A stretch of 64,000 bases of DNA from JADCGM01 sp943370355 (GTDB taxonomy: Bacteria; Pseudomonadota; Alphaproteobacteria; Sphingomonadales; Sphingomonadaceae), in assembly GCA_943370355.1 (NCBI GenBank), contig CALRQP020000018.1, positions 7,317-71,316 of the forward strand, written 5' to 3'. The notes under the pieces were generated by a model. The model was not told the origin of the DNA, did not search any database, and saw only the letters and a program-made list of their open reading frames with translations. Positions 17,443 to 25,578 of the stretch are shown here, piece by piece; position 1 is the first letter of the stretch, and every line of letters starts with the position of its first letter. The translations under genes were made by a program, and so were the position numbers.

Positions 17443-18728
17443 CACCTCTTCGCCAAGCTGGCATATTTCGCCTGCGCGGCGGTAAGCCGGGTCGGTATGT
17501 GCTCGCTTGGAAACAGGCCCGCGGCGGCCTTGGCCTTCTTGAGATAGGCCTTGGCGACCTGCACCTTGTGCACTTCGGTCGGACCGTCGGCGAGCGCGAG
17601 GCTTTCGGCACCCATCAGATAATAGGCGAGCGGCAGCTCGTTGGTGACGCCGAGTGAGCCGTGCAGATGGACGGCGCGGCGGGCGATGCGGTGGTAGATG
17701 TCGGCCATCTGCACTTTGCACATGGCTATTAGCGTACGCGCCGCGCCATGCGGCTCATTGTCGATAACCCAGGCGGTCTTCATTACGAGCAGGCGGAACT
17801 GCTCGAGCTCGATAAGCGAATCAGCGATGTCGCCCTGCACGAATTGATGCTCGCTGAGCAGCCGCCCCTGCGCTCGGCGCGACACGGCGCGTTCGAGCAT
17901 CATGTCGATCATGCGCTGGCATTTGCCGACGGTGCGCATGGCATGGTGGACCCGGCCGCCGCCGAGGCGGGCCTGCGCGACCTTGAAGCCTTCGCCCGGG
18001 CCGCCCAGCATCGCGTCCAAGGGTACGCGGACCTTGCTGTAGCGAATATAGCCATGGATGCCCTCGCCAAGCGGTTCCTCCATCAGGCCGACGTTGCGCA
18101 TGATCTCTACGCCGGGCGTGTCCGTCGGGACGATCAGCATCGACATGCGGCTGTGCGCGGGCGCGTCCGGGTCGGTGACGGCCATGACGATGAGGAATTC
18201 GGCGAAGCGCGCGTTGGAGGAGAACCATTTCTCGCCGTCGATGACCCATTCGTCGCCATCGCGTGTCGCGCTGCAGATGAATTCCTTCGGATCGGCGCCG
18301 GCCTGTGGCTCGGTCATCGAAAAGGTCGACACGATATCGCCGTCCATCAACGGCTTCAGATAGCGAGCCTTCTGATCGGCGGTGCCGAACATCGCGAGGA
18401 TTTCGGCATTGCCGGTGTCAGGCGCGGCAGTGCCGAAGACGGTCGGTGCCCAGTAGGAGCGGCCGAGGATTTCATTGAGCAATGCCAGCTTGATCTGGCC
18501 GTAGCCCGGACCGCCAAGGTCTGGTCCCAGATGGCAGGCCCACAGCCCCTGTGCCTTGACTTGGTCTTGCAACGGTTTGATCGCCGCACGCGACGCGGCG
18601 TTGCGCGTGTCATAGGGATCGCCGTGCCTCGGAAACAGCAAGTCGAGCGATTCGCATTCCTCGCGCACGAACTGTGCGACCCAGTCGAGCTTGGCCTGAA
18701 ACGCCGGATCGGTCTTGAAAGTCCACAT
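17442..18728 (-). CDS. acyl-CoA dehydrogenase, single-chain (ACAD11-like)
   Basis: A 428-residue ACAD with all elements in one chain: SMTEPQAGADPKEF in the middle domain, GEKWFSSNARFAEFLIVM, then the C-terminal SRRAQGRLLSEHQFVQGDIA, HLHGSLGVTNELPL and DGPTEVHKVQVAKAY. The size and the form DGPTEVHK resemble the ACAD10/ACAD11 dehydrogenase domain. It lies eleven bases downstream of an APH-type kinase, the same order as the kinase and ACAD domains in the fused mammalian proteins, which remove a 4-hydroxyl group by phosphorylation and elimination. That function is inferred here from family and context. Confidence 0.86.
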   Translation of the reverse strand: MWTFKTDPAFQAKLDWVAQFVREECESLDLLFPRHGDPYDTRNAASRAAIKPLQDQVKAQGLWACHLGPDLGGPGYGQIKLALLNEILGRSYWAPTVFGTAAPDTGNAEILAMFGTADQKARYLKPLMDGDIVSTFSMTEPQAGADPKEFICSATRDGDEWVIDGEKWFSSNARFAEFLIVMAVTDPDAPAHSRMSMLIVPTDTPGVEIMRNVGLMEEPLGEGIHGYIRYSKVRVPLDAMLGGPGEGFKVAQARLGGGRVHHAMRTVGKCQRMIDMMLERAVSRRAQGRLLSEHQFVQGDIADSLIELEQFRLLVMKTAWVIDNEPHGAARTLIAMCKVQMADIYHRIARRAVHLHGSLGVTNELPLAYYLMGAESLALADGPTEVHKVQVAKAYLKKAKAAAGLFPSEHIPTRLTAAQAKYASLAKR

Positions 18729-18739
18729 TGCGGGGTCCC

Positions 18740-19801
18740 TTATCCGGCGCGGCGCGCGTGGCGCTCGGCTTCAGCGAAATTGGCGAGGACGAGACGATCG
18801 AACAGCTTGCCGGTCGCTGCCGACAATATCCCCTTGGCGGCCTGCGCGACCTTATATTCAAGAATGCAGCCGCCCTTGAACATCGCGAGGATCAGATAGT
18901 AATCGAAGCGTGATACATCCCGCCCCGTGCCCGCCGCATAATGCGCAAGCAGCCGCTGCCGCGTCGGTAGATTGGCGGAATTGTAGAGGTCTTTAGCGGG
19001 CACATGGCAGGGCGGGTCGCGCTCGTCCCGCAGGCCGTTGCAGAACCAGGCGAGGTCGAGCAGCGGATCGCCGATCGTGGACAGCTCCCAGTCGATCAGC
19101 GCGGTCAACCGGGCCGGTTCATCGAACGCGAACAGCGCATTCGGCGTGCCGACATCGCCGTGCATGATGCCCGGCTTGAAATCGCGCGGCAGGTTGGCGC
19201 GCAGCCAATCGCGCGCATAGGCGTAGCCCGGCAATGCGCGCGGGGCATAGTCGTAAAGCTTGGGGTAGCTTTGCAGTTGGCCTTCCCAGCGCTCGACCTG
19301 CCGCTCGTGGAAATTGTCGGGCTTGCCGAACCCGTCGAGTCCCACCGCAACATGATCGACATTGGCAAGCGCGATCAGCCCATCGACGAGCGCGAAGCCG
19401 ATGCCGGCCTCCTTGGGCGCGGTGTCGAAGGGCGCGTGGTGGTAGATCTTGCCGTTGCGCAACTCGGCTGCCCAGCCATCGACCAAATCCATCACATAGA
19501 AAGGCGCGCCAATCACATCGGGGTCAGCACAAGAGCCGTGGCAGGTCGGGTGCGGCACCTTCGTCCCGCGCAACGCCGTCAGCACGCGCGCCTCGCGCAA
19601 CACCGTCTTCTCGCTGCCCGGCGGCGGCACGGCCGGCGGCCGGCGCAGGACCAACGTCTTGCCGCCGCGGTTGATCGACAGGATGACATTGCTGGTGCCG
19701 CCGTGCACCATCTTCGCGTCGAGCGGCCCGTCACCGAGGCCGGGGATGTTCGCGTTGAGCCAGTTGGTGAGGCGGGCAATGTCGACAAGGTGCTCAATCA
19801 T
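18740..19801 (-). CDS. APH-fold phosphotransferase (ACAD11 kinase-domain-like)
   Basis: A 353-residue kinase-fold protein. The nucleotide loop KMVHGGTSNVILSINR (about 30-45), LVLRRPP with the ATP-binding Lys/Arg region, catalytic loop IMHGDVGTPN and metal-binding LIDWELSTIGDPLLDLAW are all present. It is soluble with no membrane segments. The start overlaps the MarR stop (ATGA) and the ACAD follows after eleven bases. Proteins of this kind are commonly mislabelled as aminoglycoside resistance; next to an ACAD a hydroxyacyl-CoA kinase is more likely. It is the second such kinase in the window. Confidence 0.84.
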   Translation of the reverse strand: MIEHLVDIARLTNWLNANIPGLGDGPLDAKMVHGGTSNVILSINRGGKTLVLRRPPAVPPPGSEKTVLREARVLTALRGTKVPHPTCHGSCADPDVIGAPFYVMDLVDGWAAELRNGKIYHHAPFDTAPKEAGIGFALVDGLIALANVDHVAVGLDGFGKPDNFHERQVERWEGQLQSYPKLYDYAPRALPGYAYARDWLRANLPRDFKPGIMHGDVGTPNALFAFDEPARLTALIDWELSTIGDPLLDLAWFCNGLRDERDPPCHVPAKDLYNSANLPTRQRLLAHYAAGTGRDVSRFDYYLILAMFKGGCILEYKVAQAAKGILSAATGKLFDRLVLANFAEAERHARRAG

Positions 19802-20259
19802 CTCTCGGTCTCCCGCGAGAAGCTCTCGATCTTGCCGCGTATGCGGTTGAGCAGCGATGTCGCCGTGCGGACATCGTCCGCCTCGATATGCTGCATGAGT
19901 TTTCCGACGATCTGTCCAGCCCGGTCGTTGGCGAGAGCTTGGATTGCGCGTCCTGGCGCCGTTGCAACGAGAAGCATCGCCCGCTTATGATCGGGGTTCT
20001 CCGCCCATACGATCAGGCCGCGCGCTACCAGTTGGTTGGCGGCGCGCTGGATGACTTGGCGCGGATGCCCAAGGCTACGGCCGATCTGCGGCACGGTTGG
20101 CGGGGTCGCCGCGCCCACGACAGCGGTGAGCACGGTTAGTTCGATGTCCGGTAGGCCTGCGGCCGCTCCGACAGGCTCAAATACAGTGCGCATTCGCGAC
20201 CGTGTGCGGATCATAGCATCGATGAGCAGAGCCAAGTCGGTATGCGGCACCTTCGTCAT
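19798..20259 (-). CDS. MarR-family transcriptional regulator
   Basis: A 153-residue winged-helix regulator: LPDIELTVLTAVV, recognition helix region PPTVPQIGRSLGHPRQVIQR, and the wing LIVWAENPDHKRAMLLVATA. It heads the kinase-ACAD-SDR-SDR operon and probably represses it in response to a pathway acid or CoA ester. The ATG at 20259 has no Shine-Dalgarno sequence: the base before it is followed upstream at once by the perfect palindrome GCACTTAAGTGC, so translation may be leaderless or begin at a later codon (for example the Met of MIRTRSRM). Two copies of motif C upstream suggest autoregulation. Confidence 0.85.
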   Translation of the reverse strand: MTKVPHTDLALLIDAMIRTRSRMRTVFEPVGAAAGLPDIELTVLTAVVGAATPPTVPQIGRSLGHPRQVIQRAANQLVARGLIVWAENPDHKRAMLLVATAPGRAIQALANDRAGQIVGKLMQHIEADDVRTATSLLNRIRGKIESFSRETER

Positions 20260-20260
20260 G

Positions 20261-20272
20261 GCACTTAAGTGC
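20261..20272. promoter_or_regulatory. motif C operator 1 (MarR)
   Basis: GCACTTAAGTGC is a perfect 12-base palindrome one base upstream of the MarR ATG. Its centre is 19 bases from that of the second copy, close to two turns of DNA, as expected for two dimers on one face. Confidence 0.65.
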
Positions 20273-20278
20273 TACATC

Positions 20279-20292
20279 GACACCTGAGTGTC
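20279..20292. promoter_or_regulatory. motif C operator 2 (MarR)
   Basis: GACACCTGAGTGTC is an imperfect palindrome sharing the core CACYTRAGTG with operator 1. Read on the minus strand its edge contains TTGACA (20294-20289), a possible -35 box for the MarR operon, so binding would compete with RNA polymerase. Confidence 0.6.
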
Positions 20293-20300
20293 AAATGTGT

Positions 20301-20717
20301 CTAGCGGGAGGTCATGCTCCGGAACAGCGAGGTGGCCGACTGCCAATCGATTCGTACCATGCGGTGCGCAAACCGCCACCCGTCTGGCGTCTTGGTCAGT
20401 CGGTCCGAGTAGGTGCCGGCGTGATCGGGGCCGTTGTCACTGATAACCTGGAAATAGCTCCGCGCTGTCGCCGTCTCTCCGTCGACAGCGACGTCAATCA
20501 ATGGCGCGGTGATATGATGGCGTACGAAGCTGATCGCCGGGTTGTGCCTTCCGCTGGTCAATGCCGCTGCGATCTCCACCGGGCCGGCACCGCTATTGCC
20601 GGGAAATTCCAGCACGCCGTCCTCGGCGAAACAGGCGGCAAGCGCGTCGACCCGACCACGGTCGCCGTTGTAGGTGTAGCTCGCCAGCAAATCGTAGATC
20701 GCCTCGCGATCGTTCAT
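20301..20717 (-). CDS. SnoaL-like (NTF2-fold) protein
   Basis: A 138-residue NTF2-fold protein of the SnoaL_4 type: EAIYDLLASYTYNGDRGRVD, ACFAEDGVLEFPG, VRHHITAPLIDV and YSDRLTKTPDGWRFAHRMVR. The fold includes polyketide cyclases, scytalone dehydratase and the steroid 7-alpha-dehydratases BaiE and Hsh2, so a dehydratase or isomerase is possible; His in VRHH and the Tyr/Asp of the N-terminal helix are candidate catalytic residues. The start overlaps the stop of the CoA ligase (ATGA), so it is expressed from the promoter with motif A site A4. It ends just short of the MarR operators. Confidence 0.75.
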   Translation of the reverse strand: MNDREAIYDLLASYTYNGDRGRVDALAACFAEDGVLEFPGNSGAGPVEIAAALTSGRHNPAISFVRHHITAPLIDVAVDGETATARSYFQVISDNGPDHAGTYSDRLTKTPDGWRFAHRMVRIDWQSATSLFRSMTSR

Positions 20718-22237
20718 GCAATCTGCCGGTCATGCCCGGCCCAATAGCGGTCGCGGATCAGTCGTTTGTAGAGCTTGCCATTGTCGAGACGCGGCAGCGC
20801 CGCGTCGAAATCGATCGAGCGCGGGCATTTGATCGGCGACAGATGGGCGCGGCAATGCGCGATCAACTCGGCCGCAAATTCGGGCGTCGCATCGGTGGGA
20901 TCGAGCGGCTGGACTACAGCCTTTACCGCCTCACCCATTTCCGCATCGGGGACCCCGACCACCGCCGCATCGGCGACCCGCGGGTGGGTGATGAGGAGGT
21001 TCTCCAGCTCCTGCGGATATATGTTCACGCCGCCCGAGATGATCATGAAGCTCTTGCGGTCGGTTAGGAACAGGTAACCATCCTCATCCAGATAGCCGAC
21101 ATCGCCGAGTGCCGACCAGGATGGGTGGACGGGGTTGCGCGAGTCCCGCGTCTTGTCCGGGTCACCGAGATATTGAAAATCCCAGCCGCCTTCGAAGTAG
21201 ACCACCCCCGGTTCGCCCGCAGGTAATTCGTTGCCGGCGTCGTCGCAGATGTGAATCGTACCCCAATTGGCCTTGCCGACCGAGCCCGGCTTGCGCAGCC
21301 ATTCTTCGGCGGTGATGAAGGTCGAGCCATTGCCTTCCGACCCGCCATAATATTCGAGGATAATCGGGCCGAGCCAGTCGATCATCGCGCGCTTGATGTC
21401 GACCGGGCAGGGCGCTGCGGCGTGCACGACGGTCTTCAGCGACAACAGGTTGTAACGCAGCCGTTCCGCCTCGGGCAGTTTCAGCATGCGCACGAACATC
21501 GTCGGGACCATCTGGGTGATGGTGATGCGATGTCGCTCGATCGCGGCGAGCGCTGCAATGGGATCGAACTTCGGCATCACGACCACCGTCGCACCCAGGC
21601 GGTGGCAGGACGTCGTGTAGGCGAGCGGTGCCGTGTGATAGAGCGGTGCGGGCGACAGATAGAGCGTGTCGGGCGTGACGCCGTAGATCGCTGCGGCCCG
21701 CTCCGCCAGCATATGCGGGTCTGTGGCGCTTCCTGCCGGAAGCGGCAGACGGATGCCCTTGGGCCGACCGGTCGTACCCGAGGAATAGACCATGTGGAAA
21801 CCCGGCGACTCATCGGCGATCGGCCTCTCGGGCTGACCGGCGCAGCGCTGCCGCCATTCGTCGAGGGTCAGGATGTTCGAAAGGCTGGCCGGCGGCGTCA
21901 ACGCGGCAAATCCGGGGATATCCACCGACCCTACCAGAAGCTTCGCGCCCGAATTTTCGAGGATAAACTGGCCCTCGTCGGCCGTCAGTGCCGTTGCGAT
22001 CGGTGTGATGTAAATCCCGGTGCGCTGCCCGGCCCAATAGACTTCGAACACGCCCGGGCCATTGGGTAGCCAGAAGGCAATCGTGTCGCCCCGGCCGATG
22101 CCAAGGGCACGGAGCAGGTGCGCGCCCTGATTGGCGCGCGCCTCAAGTTCGCCATAAGACAGGCTCGCGCTGCCGTCGCTCATGACGACCGCCAGCTTAT
22201 CCGGCGTGTGCCGAGCGTGGATCCGAGGATGCACCAT
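20714..22237 (-). CDS. AMP-forming acyl-CoA synthetase (2)
   Basis: A 507-residue ANL-superfamily ligase with VYSSGTTGRPKGIRLP, EYYGGSEGNGST, GDVGYLDEDGYLFLTDRKS, FMIISGGVNIYPQELE and the C-terminal RLDNGKLYKRLIRDRYW with the catalytic Lys. The form GGVNIYPQE is typical of the FadD4-like subgroup. The start MVHPRIHARHTPDKLAV at 22237 fits the family; there is no good ribosome site in front of it. It is divergent from GntR across motif A site A4 and coupled to the SnoaL-like gene. Confidence 0.88.
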   Translation of the reverse strand: MVHPRIHARHTPDKLAVVMSDGSASLSYGELEARANQGAHLLRALGIGRGDTIAFWLPNGPGVFEVYWAGQRTGIYITPIATALTADEGQFILENSGAKLLVGSVDIPGFAALTPPASLSNILTLDEWRQRCAGQPERPIADESPGFHMVYSSGTTGRPKGIRLPLPAGSATDPHMLAERAAAIYGVTPDTLYLSPAPLYHTAPLAYTTSCHRLGATVVVMPKFDPIAALAAIERHRITITQMVPTMFVRMLKLPEAERLRYNLLSLKTVVHAAAPCPVDIKRAMIDWLGPIILEYYGGSEGNGSTFITAEEWLRKPGSVGKANWGTIHICDDAGNELPAGEPGVVYFEGGWDFQYLGDPDKTRDSRNPVHPSWSALGDVGYLDEDGYLFLTDRKSFMIISGGVNIYPQELENLLITHPRVADAAVVGVPDAEMGEAVKAVVQPLDPTDATPEFAAELIAHCRAHLSPIKCPRSIDFDAALPRLDNGKLYKRLIRDRYWAGHDRQIA

Positions 22238-22275
22238 GGCAGATGATTGCGGCCAGAAAGGAGATTTGGCAAGAC

Positions 22276-22291
22276 CTATCGAACTAGGTAT
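22276..22291. promoter_or_regulatory. motif A operator, site A4
   Basis: CTATCGAACTAGGTAT matches the reference TTATCTAACTAGGTAA at 13 of 16 positions. It lies between the CoA ligase start (22237) and the GntR start (22347), the position expected for an autoregulated regulator. Confidence 0.7.
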
Positions 22292-22346
22292 GCCATGTTG
22301 AACGGGCGCTGAGGACCCGCTTTGTCTTTCCGCTGGGGGAATGTTA

Positions 22347-23192
22347 GTGCCGAGCCTTGACCAGTTGGTGGTGAATCTCAGCAAGGCCCAGACTATGCCC
22401 TCCAACGACATCGCCGCGCGCGAAACGGCGGCTCCGACCGGCCGCATCCGGGTCCCCAAGACATCCGAGATCGTCGCTGACCATTTCCGCGGCCAAATCG
22501 TCCGCGGCGAGTTGCAGGAGGGCGATTTTCTGCCGCCCGAGGGGCAGCTGATGACGACGCTCGGTATCTCCCGGCCGACCCTGCGCGAGGCCTTCCGCAT
22601 TCTCGAGGCCGAGAGCCTGATCAGCGTCGTGCGCGGCTCGCGCACCGGTGCGCGCGTCCACCAGCCCTCGGTCGAGCTTGTGTCGCGCTACGCCGGCTAC
22701 ACGCTGCAGTCGCAGCACACGACGATTGCCGATCTTTACGAGGCACGCCTGGCGATCGAGCCGCATGTGGTGCGCCGTCTCGCTGCGACGCCCGACCGGC
22801 TGGCGATTCGTCGGCTGCGCGAGGAAGTGGCCCGGCTGCACCTGCTCATCAAAGAAGTGCGCTACGTCGATTTCTATCACGGCGTGTCCGAATTCCACCG
22901 GGCGCTCGTCGATGTGACCGGCAACAAGACGCTGGCGTTCCTGAACCAGCTCATGCTGCACCTGTTGCGCGCGCATCAGGTCGACTTTGCCCGCCGCCAT
23001 CCGCGCCCGCAGGAGGAGCAGCGCAAGAGCCTGCTGGTCGGCGTGCGATCCTACGAAAAGCTCATCGACCTCATCGAAGCGGGCAATGTCGACGGCGCAA
23101 TCAAGCATTGGCGGCTGCATCTGCAGAATGCCAACCATGCCTGGACCGCTGGCGACGAAGGCGGACGCATCGTCGATTCCCTCATTGGCTGA
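22347..23192 (+). CDS. GntR-family regulator, FadR subfamily (FCD domain)
   Basis: A 281-residue regulator. The winged helix at about 45-110 includes EGQLMTTLGISRPTLREAFR and the wing SLISVVRGSRTGARV; the rest is an all-helical FCD effector domain with YEARLAIEPHVVRRLA and the candidate metal/ligand residues in FHRALVDVTGNKTL and IKHWRLHLQNANH. GTG at 22347 is chosen because GGGGGA lies six bases before it; the ATG at 22341 directly abuts that site. With motif A immediately upstream, and A sites in six other promoters, it is the best candidate for the motif A regulator in the window. Acyl-CoA or acid ligands are usual. Confidence 0.86.
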   Translation: MPSLDQLVVNLSKAQTMPSNDIAARETAAPTGRIRVPKTSEIVADHFRGQIVRGELQEGDFLPPEGQLMTTLGISRPTLREAFRILEAESLISVVRGSRTGARVHQPSVELVSRYAGYTLQSQHTTIADLYEARLAIEPHVVRRLAATPDRLAIRRLREEVARLHLLIKEVRYVDFYHGVSEFHRALVDVTGNKTLAFLNQLMLHLLRAHQVDFARRHPRPQEEQRKSLLVGVRSYEKLIDLIEAGNVDGAIKHWRLHLQNANHAWTAGDEGGRIVDSLIG

Positions 23193-24702
23193 ACCGGCCC
23201 TCATTCAGGCGTTCATGGCCGCCGCGGCAGCCAGTCCGGCCGCGTCCTTTGTCGCGTCCTCAGAGATGCGACCTTGCGAAGACCGGCTGGATTCGATCGT
23301 CGCAGCCGGCCGCCGCGTCGGGACGCGGCTGTCCGGGATGGGCATCGGGCCGGGCGACGTCGTCGCGGTCATGCTGCCCAATTGGCGCGAGTGGCTGGTG
23401 GCCTGTGTTGCGACCCAGCAGGCCGGCGCCGTGATGCTGCCGATCGTCACCATCTATGGCGCGAAGGAATTGACCTTCATCCTGCGCCAGTCGGGGGCGA
23501 AGCTGATCGTGACGCCCGAACGGTGGCGCGACATCGACTATGCGGCGTTGATCGCGAATTGCGCGATTCCGGGCCTGGGGCTCGTCATCGTCGGCGAGGG
23601 GTTTTCAGCGCTCGAAGCCCCGATAGAGATTGGCGAACCCGTTGCACGCGATCCCAGTGATCTGGCCCTGCTCGTCTATACGTCGGGAACGACCGCCGAC
23701 CCCAAAGGCGTGATGCATACGAGCCGGACCTTGCTCGCCGAACTGGCGGTGCAGGCCGAAGCGCGCAGCGATATCGCCAATGAGGTCATCCTGTCGCCAT
23801 GGCCGCCGGGGCATGTCGCCGGCGCACTGTCGATGCTGCGCTTCCTCGTGCACGGGGTGCCGTTCGTCGCGATGGATCAGTGGGAGCCGGCCCTAGCGGC
23901 GCGGCTCATCGAACGGCATCGCGTGACCTCGTCGTCCGGAACGCCGTTTCATCTCGGCGGGATTATCGATGCCGCCGACCGCGACGGCCGCGACCTGACC
24001 TCGCTGCGCAACTATCTGGTCGGGGCCGCACCGGTGCCGCCGACACTTGTCGAACGCTGCGTCGCGCAGGGGCTGGCCGTCTATCATTGCTATGGGTCGA
24101 GCGAGCATCCAACCGTGACGTCAGGCACTGCCAGCGACCCGCTCGACAAGCAACTGCATACCGAGGGCCGGGCCATGGCGGGCAGCGAGATGCGCTTCGT
24201 CGATGACGACGGCAACGACGTGCCCGAGGGTTTTGAGGGCGAGCTCGCGACGCGCGGCCCCGAGCTGTTCACCGGTTATTTTGACGCGTCTCTCAACGCC
24301 GCCGCCTTCCTGCCCGGCGGCTGGTACCGGACCGGCGACATCGGGCGGCTGGACGCCGACGACTATCTGCTGATCACCGATCGCAAGAAGGACATCATCA
24401 TCCGCGGCGGGGAGAATATCTCCTCGCGAGAAGTCGAGGATCTGTTGCTGCGTCATGAAGCCGTCGCGGATGTCGCGGTCGTCGCGGCTCCGGACGCGCG
24501 AATGGGGGAAGTCGTAATGGCCTGCGTCGTGCTGAGACCTGGCCACGATTTGTCGCTTAACGAGGTGCGAGCGTTTTTTGCCCAGGCCGGCATCGCGAGG
24601 CAGAAGACTCCGGAGCGGTTGGTGCTGGTCGAAGCGCTGCCACGCAATGCCTCGGGAAAGGTGCTGAAACACCAGCTTCGCGCGCAAGCATTGGCTGCCT
24701 GA
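23185..24702 (+). CDS. AMP-forming acyl-CoA synthetase (3)
   Basis: An ANL ligase of about 505 residues with VYTSGTTADPKGVMHTS, YHCYGSSEHPTVTSG, RTGDIGRLDADDYLLITDRK, IIIRGGENISSREVE and the catalytic Lys in NASGKVLKHQLR, similar to the cyclohexanecarboxylate/medium-chain ligase group. The start is uncertain: TTG 23185 overlaps the GntR stop and keeps the expected N-terminal helix (LIQAFMAAAAASP); ATG 23137 and ATG 23215 are alternatives, none with a clear ribosome site. Co-transcribed with GntR and the phosphatase, it should activate an acid that also matters for the regulator. Confidence 0.85.
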   Translation: MAEPALIQAFMAAAAASPAASFVASSEMRPCEDRLDSIVAAGRRVGTRLSGMGIGPGDVVAVMLPNWREWLVACVATQQAGAVMLPIVTIYGAKELTFILRQSGAKLIVTPERWRDIDYAALIANCAIPGLGLVIVGEGFSALEAPIEIGEPVARDPSDLALLVYTSGTTADPKGVMHTSRTLLAELAVQAEARSDIANEVILSPWPPGHVAGALSMLRFLVHGVPFVAMDQWEPALAARLIERHRVTSSSGTPFHLGGIIDAADRDGRDLTSLRNYLVGAAPVPPTLVERCVAQGLAVYHCYGSSEHPTVTSGTASDPLDKQLHTEGRAMAGSEMRFVDDDGNDVPEGFEGELATRGPELFTGYFDASLNAAAFLPGGWYRTGDIGRLDADDYLLITDRKKDIIIRGGENISSREVEDLLLRHEAVADVAVVAAPDARMGEVVMACVVLRPGHDLSLNEVRAFFAQAGIARQKTPERLVLVEALPRNASGKVLKHQLRAQALAA

Positions 24703-25487
24703 TGCACGACCGCGTCAGGCTATTCGAGGGCATCCACAATTTCCGCGACTATGGCGGCTATGCGGCGCGCGATGGACGGCGCGTTCGTTCGGGCTTGCTG
24801 TACCGGTCGGGACAGCATCTCGACGCGACAGGGGCAGATCTCGAAGCCATCGCCGAGCTCGATATTCGCACGGTAATCGACTTGCGCGGGGACAGCGAGC
24901 GGCGGCTCTATCCCTGCGCCCGCCCGACGGACTATGCCGGAACGGTCATATTCGCGGACGGGGAGACGGCAGGCAACGACCCTGCCGCGCCGCATGAGGA
25001 AGCGGCGCGCGACATCCGCACTGCTGCCGATGCGCATGCGCGTATGGCCGACCTGTACAAGGTCATGCCGTTCCGCGCGCCGCTAGTTGCGGCATTCCGT
25101 GTTTACTTCTCAGCGCTTGCCGACCGGGATGGTGCAAGCCTGCTGCATTGCCTCGCCGGCAAGGACCGCACGGGAATTGCGGTCGCCGTTTTGCAGAACC
25201 TGCTGGGGGTCCATCCCGACGATATTATGGCGGACTACATTCTGACCAACGTCGCCGGAAACATCGACCGGCGCATTGAAGCGGGAGCGCGAATGGTCCG
25301 CGCCAATTTGGGCCGCGACATGGACGATGCTGCTGTTCGCACCGTCATGTCGGTGCATCCCGACTACCTCACCAATGCCTTCGCCGCGATTCAGGACCGC
25401 CACGGCAGTGTTGCTGCCTATGCCGAAGACCTGCTCGGCGTGACGCCAGAGGTGTGCGCCCGGCTCGCCGGCCGCCTGCTGGACTAG
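24702..25487 (+). CDS. tyrosine-phosphatase-like protein (Y_phosphatase3 family)
   Basis: A 261-residue protein with the P-loop HCLAGKDRTG, Cys150 as nucleophile, preceded by the family start FEGIHNFRDYGGYAARDGRRV and the LYRSGQL-like segment LLYRSGQHLD. This is the bacterial family of dual-specificity, often lipid or small-molecule, phosphatases. The ATG shares a base with the ligase stop (TGATG). Its presence beside CoA ligases, in an island with two small-molecule kinases, raises the idea that it removes phosphate from a pathway intermediate or misphosphorylated product; that is inference only. Confidence 0.83.
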   Translation: MHDRVRLFEGIHNFRDYGGYAARDGRRVRSGLLYRSGQHLDATGADLEAIAELDIRTVIDLRGDSERRLYPCARPTDYAGTVIFADGETAGNDPAAPHEEAARDIRTAADAHARMADLYKVMPFRAPLVAAFRVYFSALADRDGASLLHCLAGKDRTGIAVAVLQNLLGVHPDDIMADYILTNVAGNIDRRIEAGARMVRANLGRDMDDAAVRTVMSVHPDYLTNAFAAIQDRHGSVAAYAEDLLGVTPEVCARLAGRLLD

Positions 25488-25578
25488 CGTTCACAGCTGG
25501 GCGCGCCACTGTGCAAGCGAACCGATCACGCCTGCACCAGGCGATTGTGTCGACCAACTACAAGCAAAGGCAGATGAT

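Noticed and set aside
18740..19801. Aminoglycoside resistance gene
   Set aside because: The APH fold alone does not mean resistance. The gene is coupled to MarR, an ACAD and SDRs, and similar kinases serve acyl-CoA catabolism.
19004..19990. 328-codon plus-strand frame opposite the second kinase
   Set aside because: No domain is visible and it conflicts with the kinase catalytic motifs on the minus strand.
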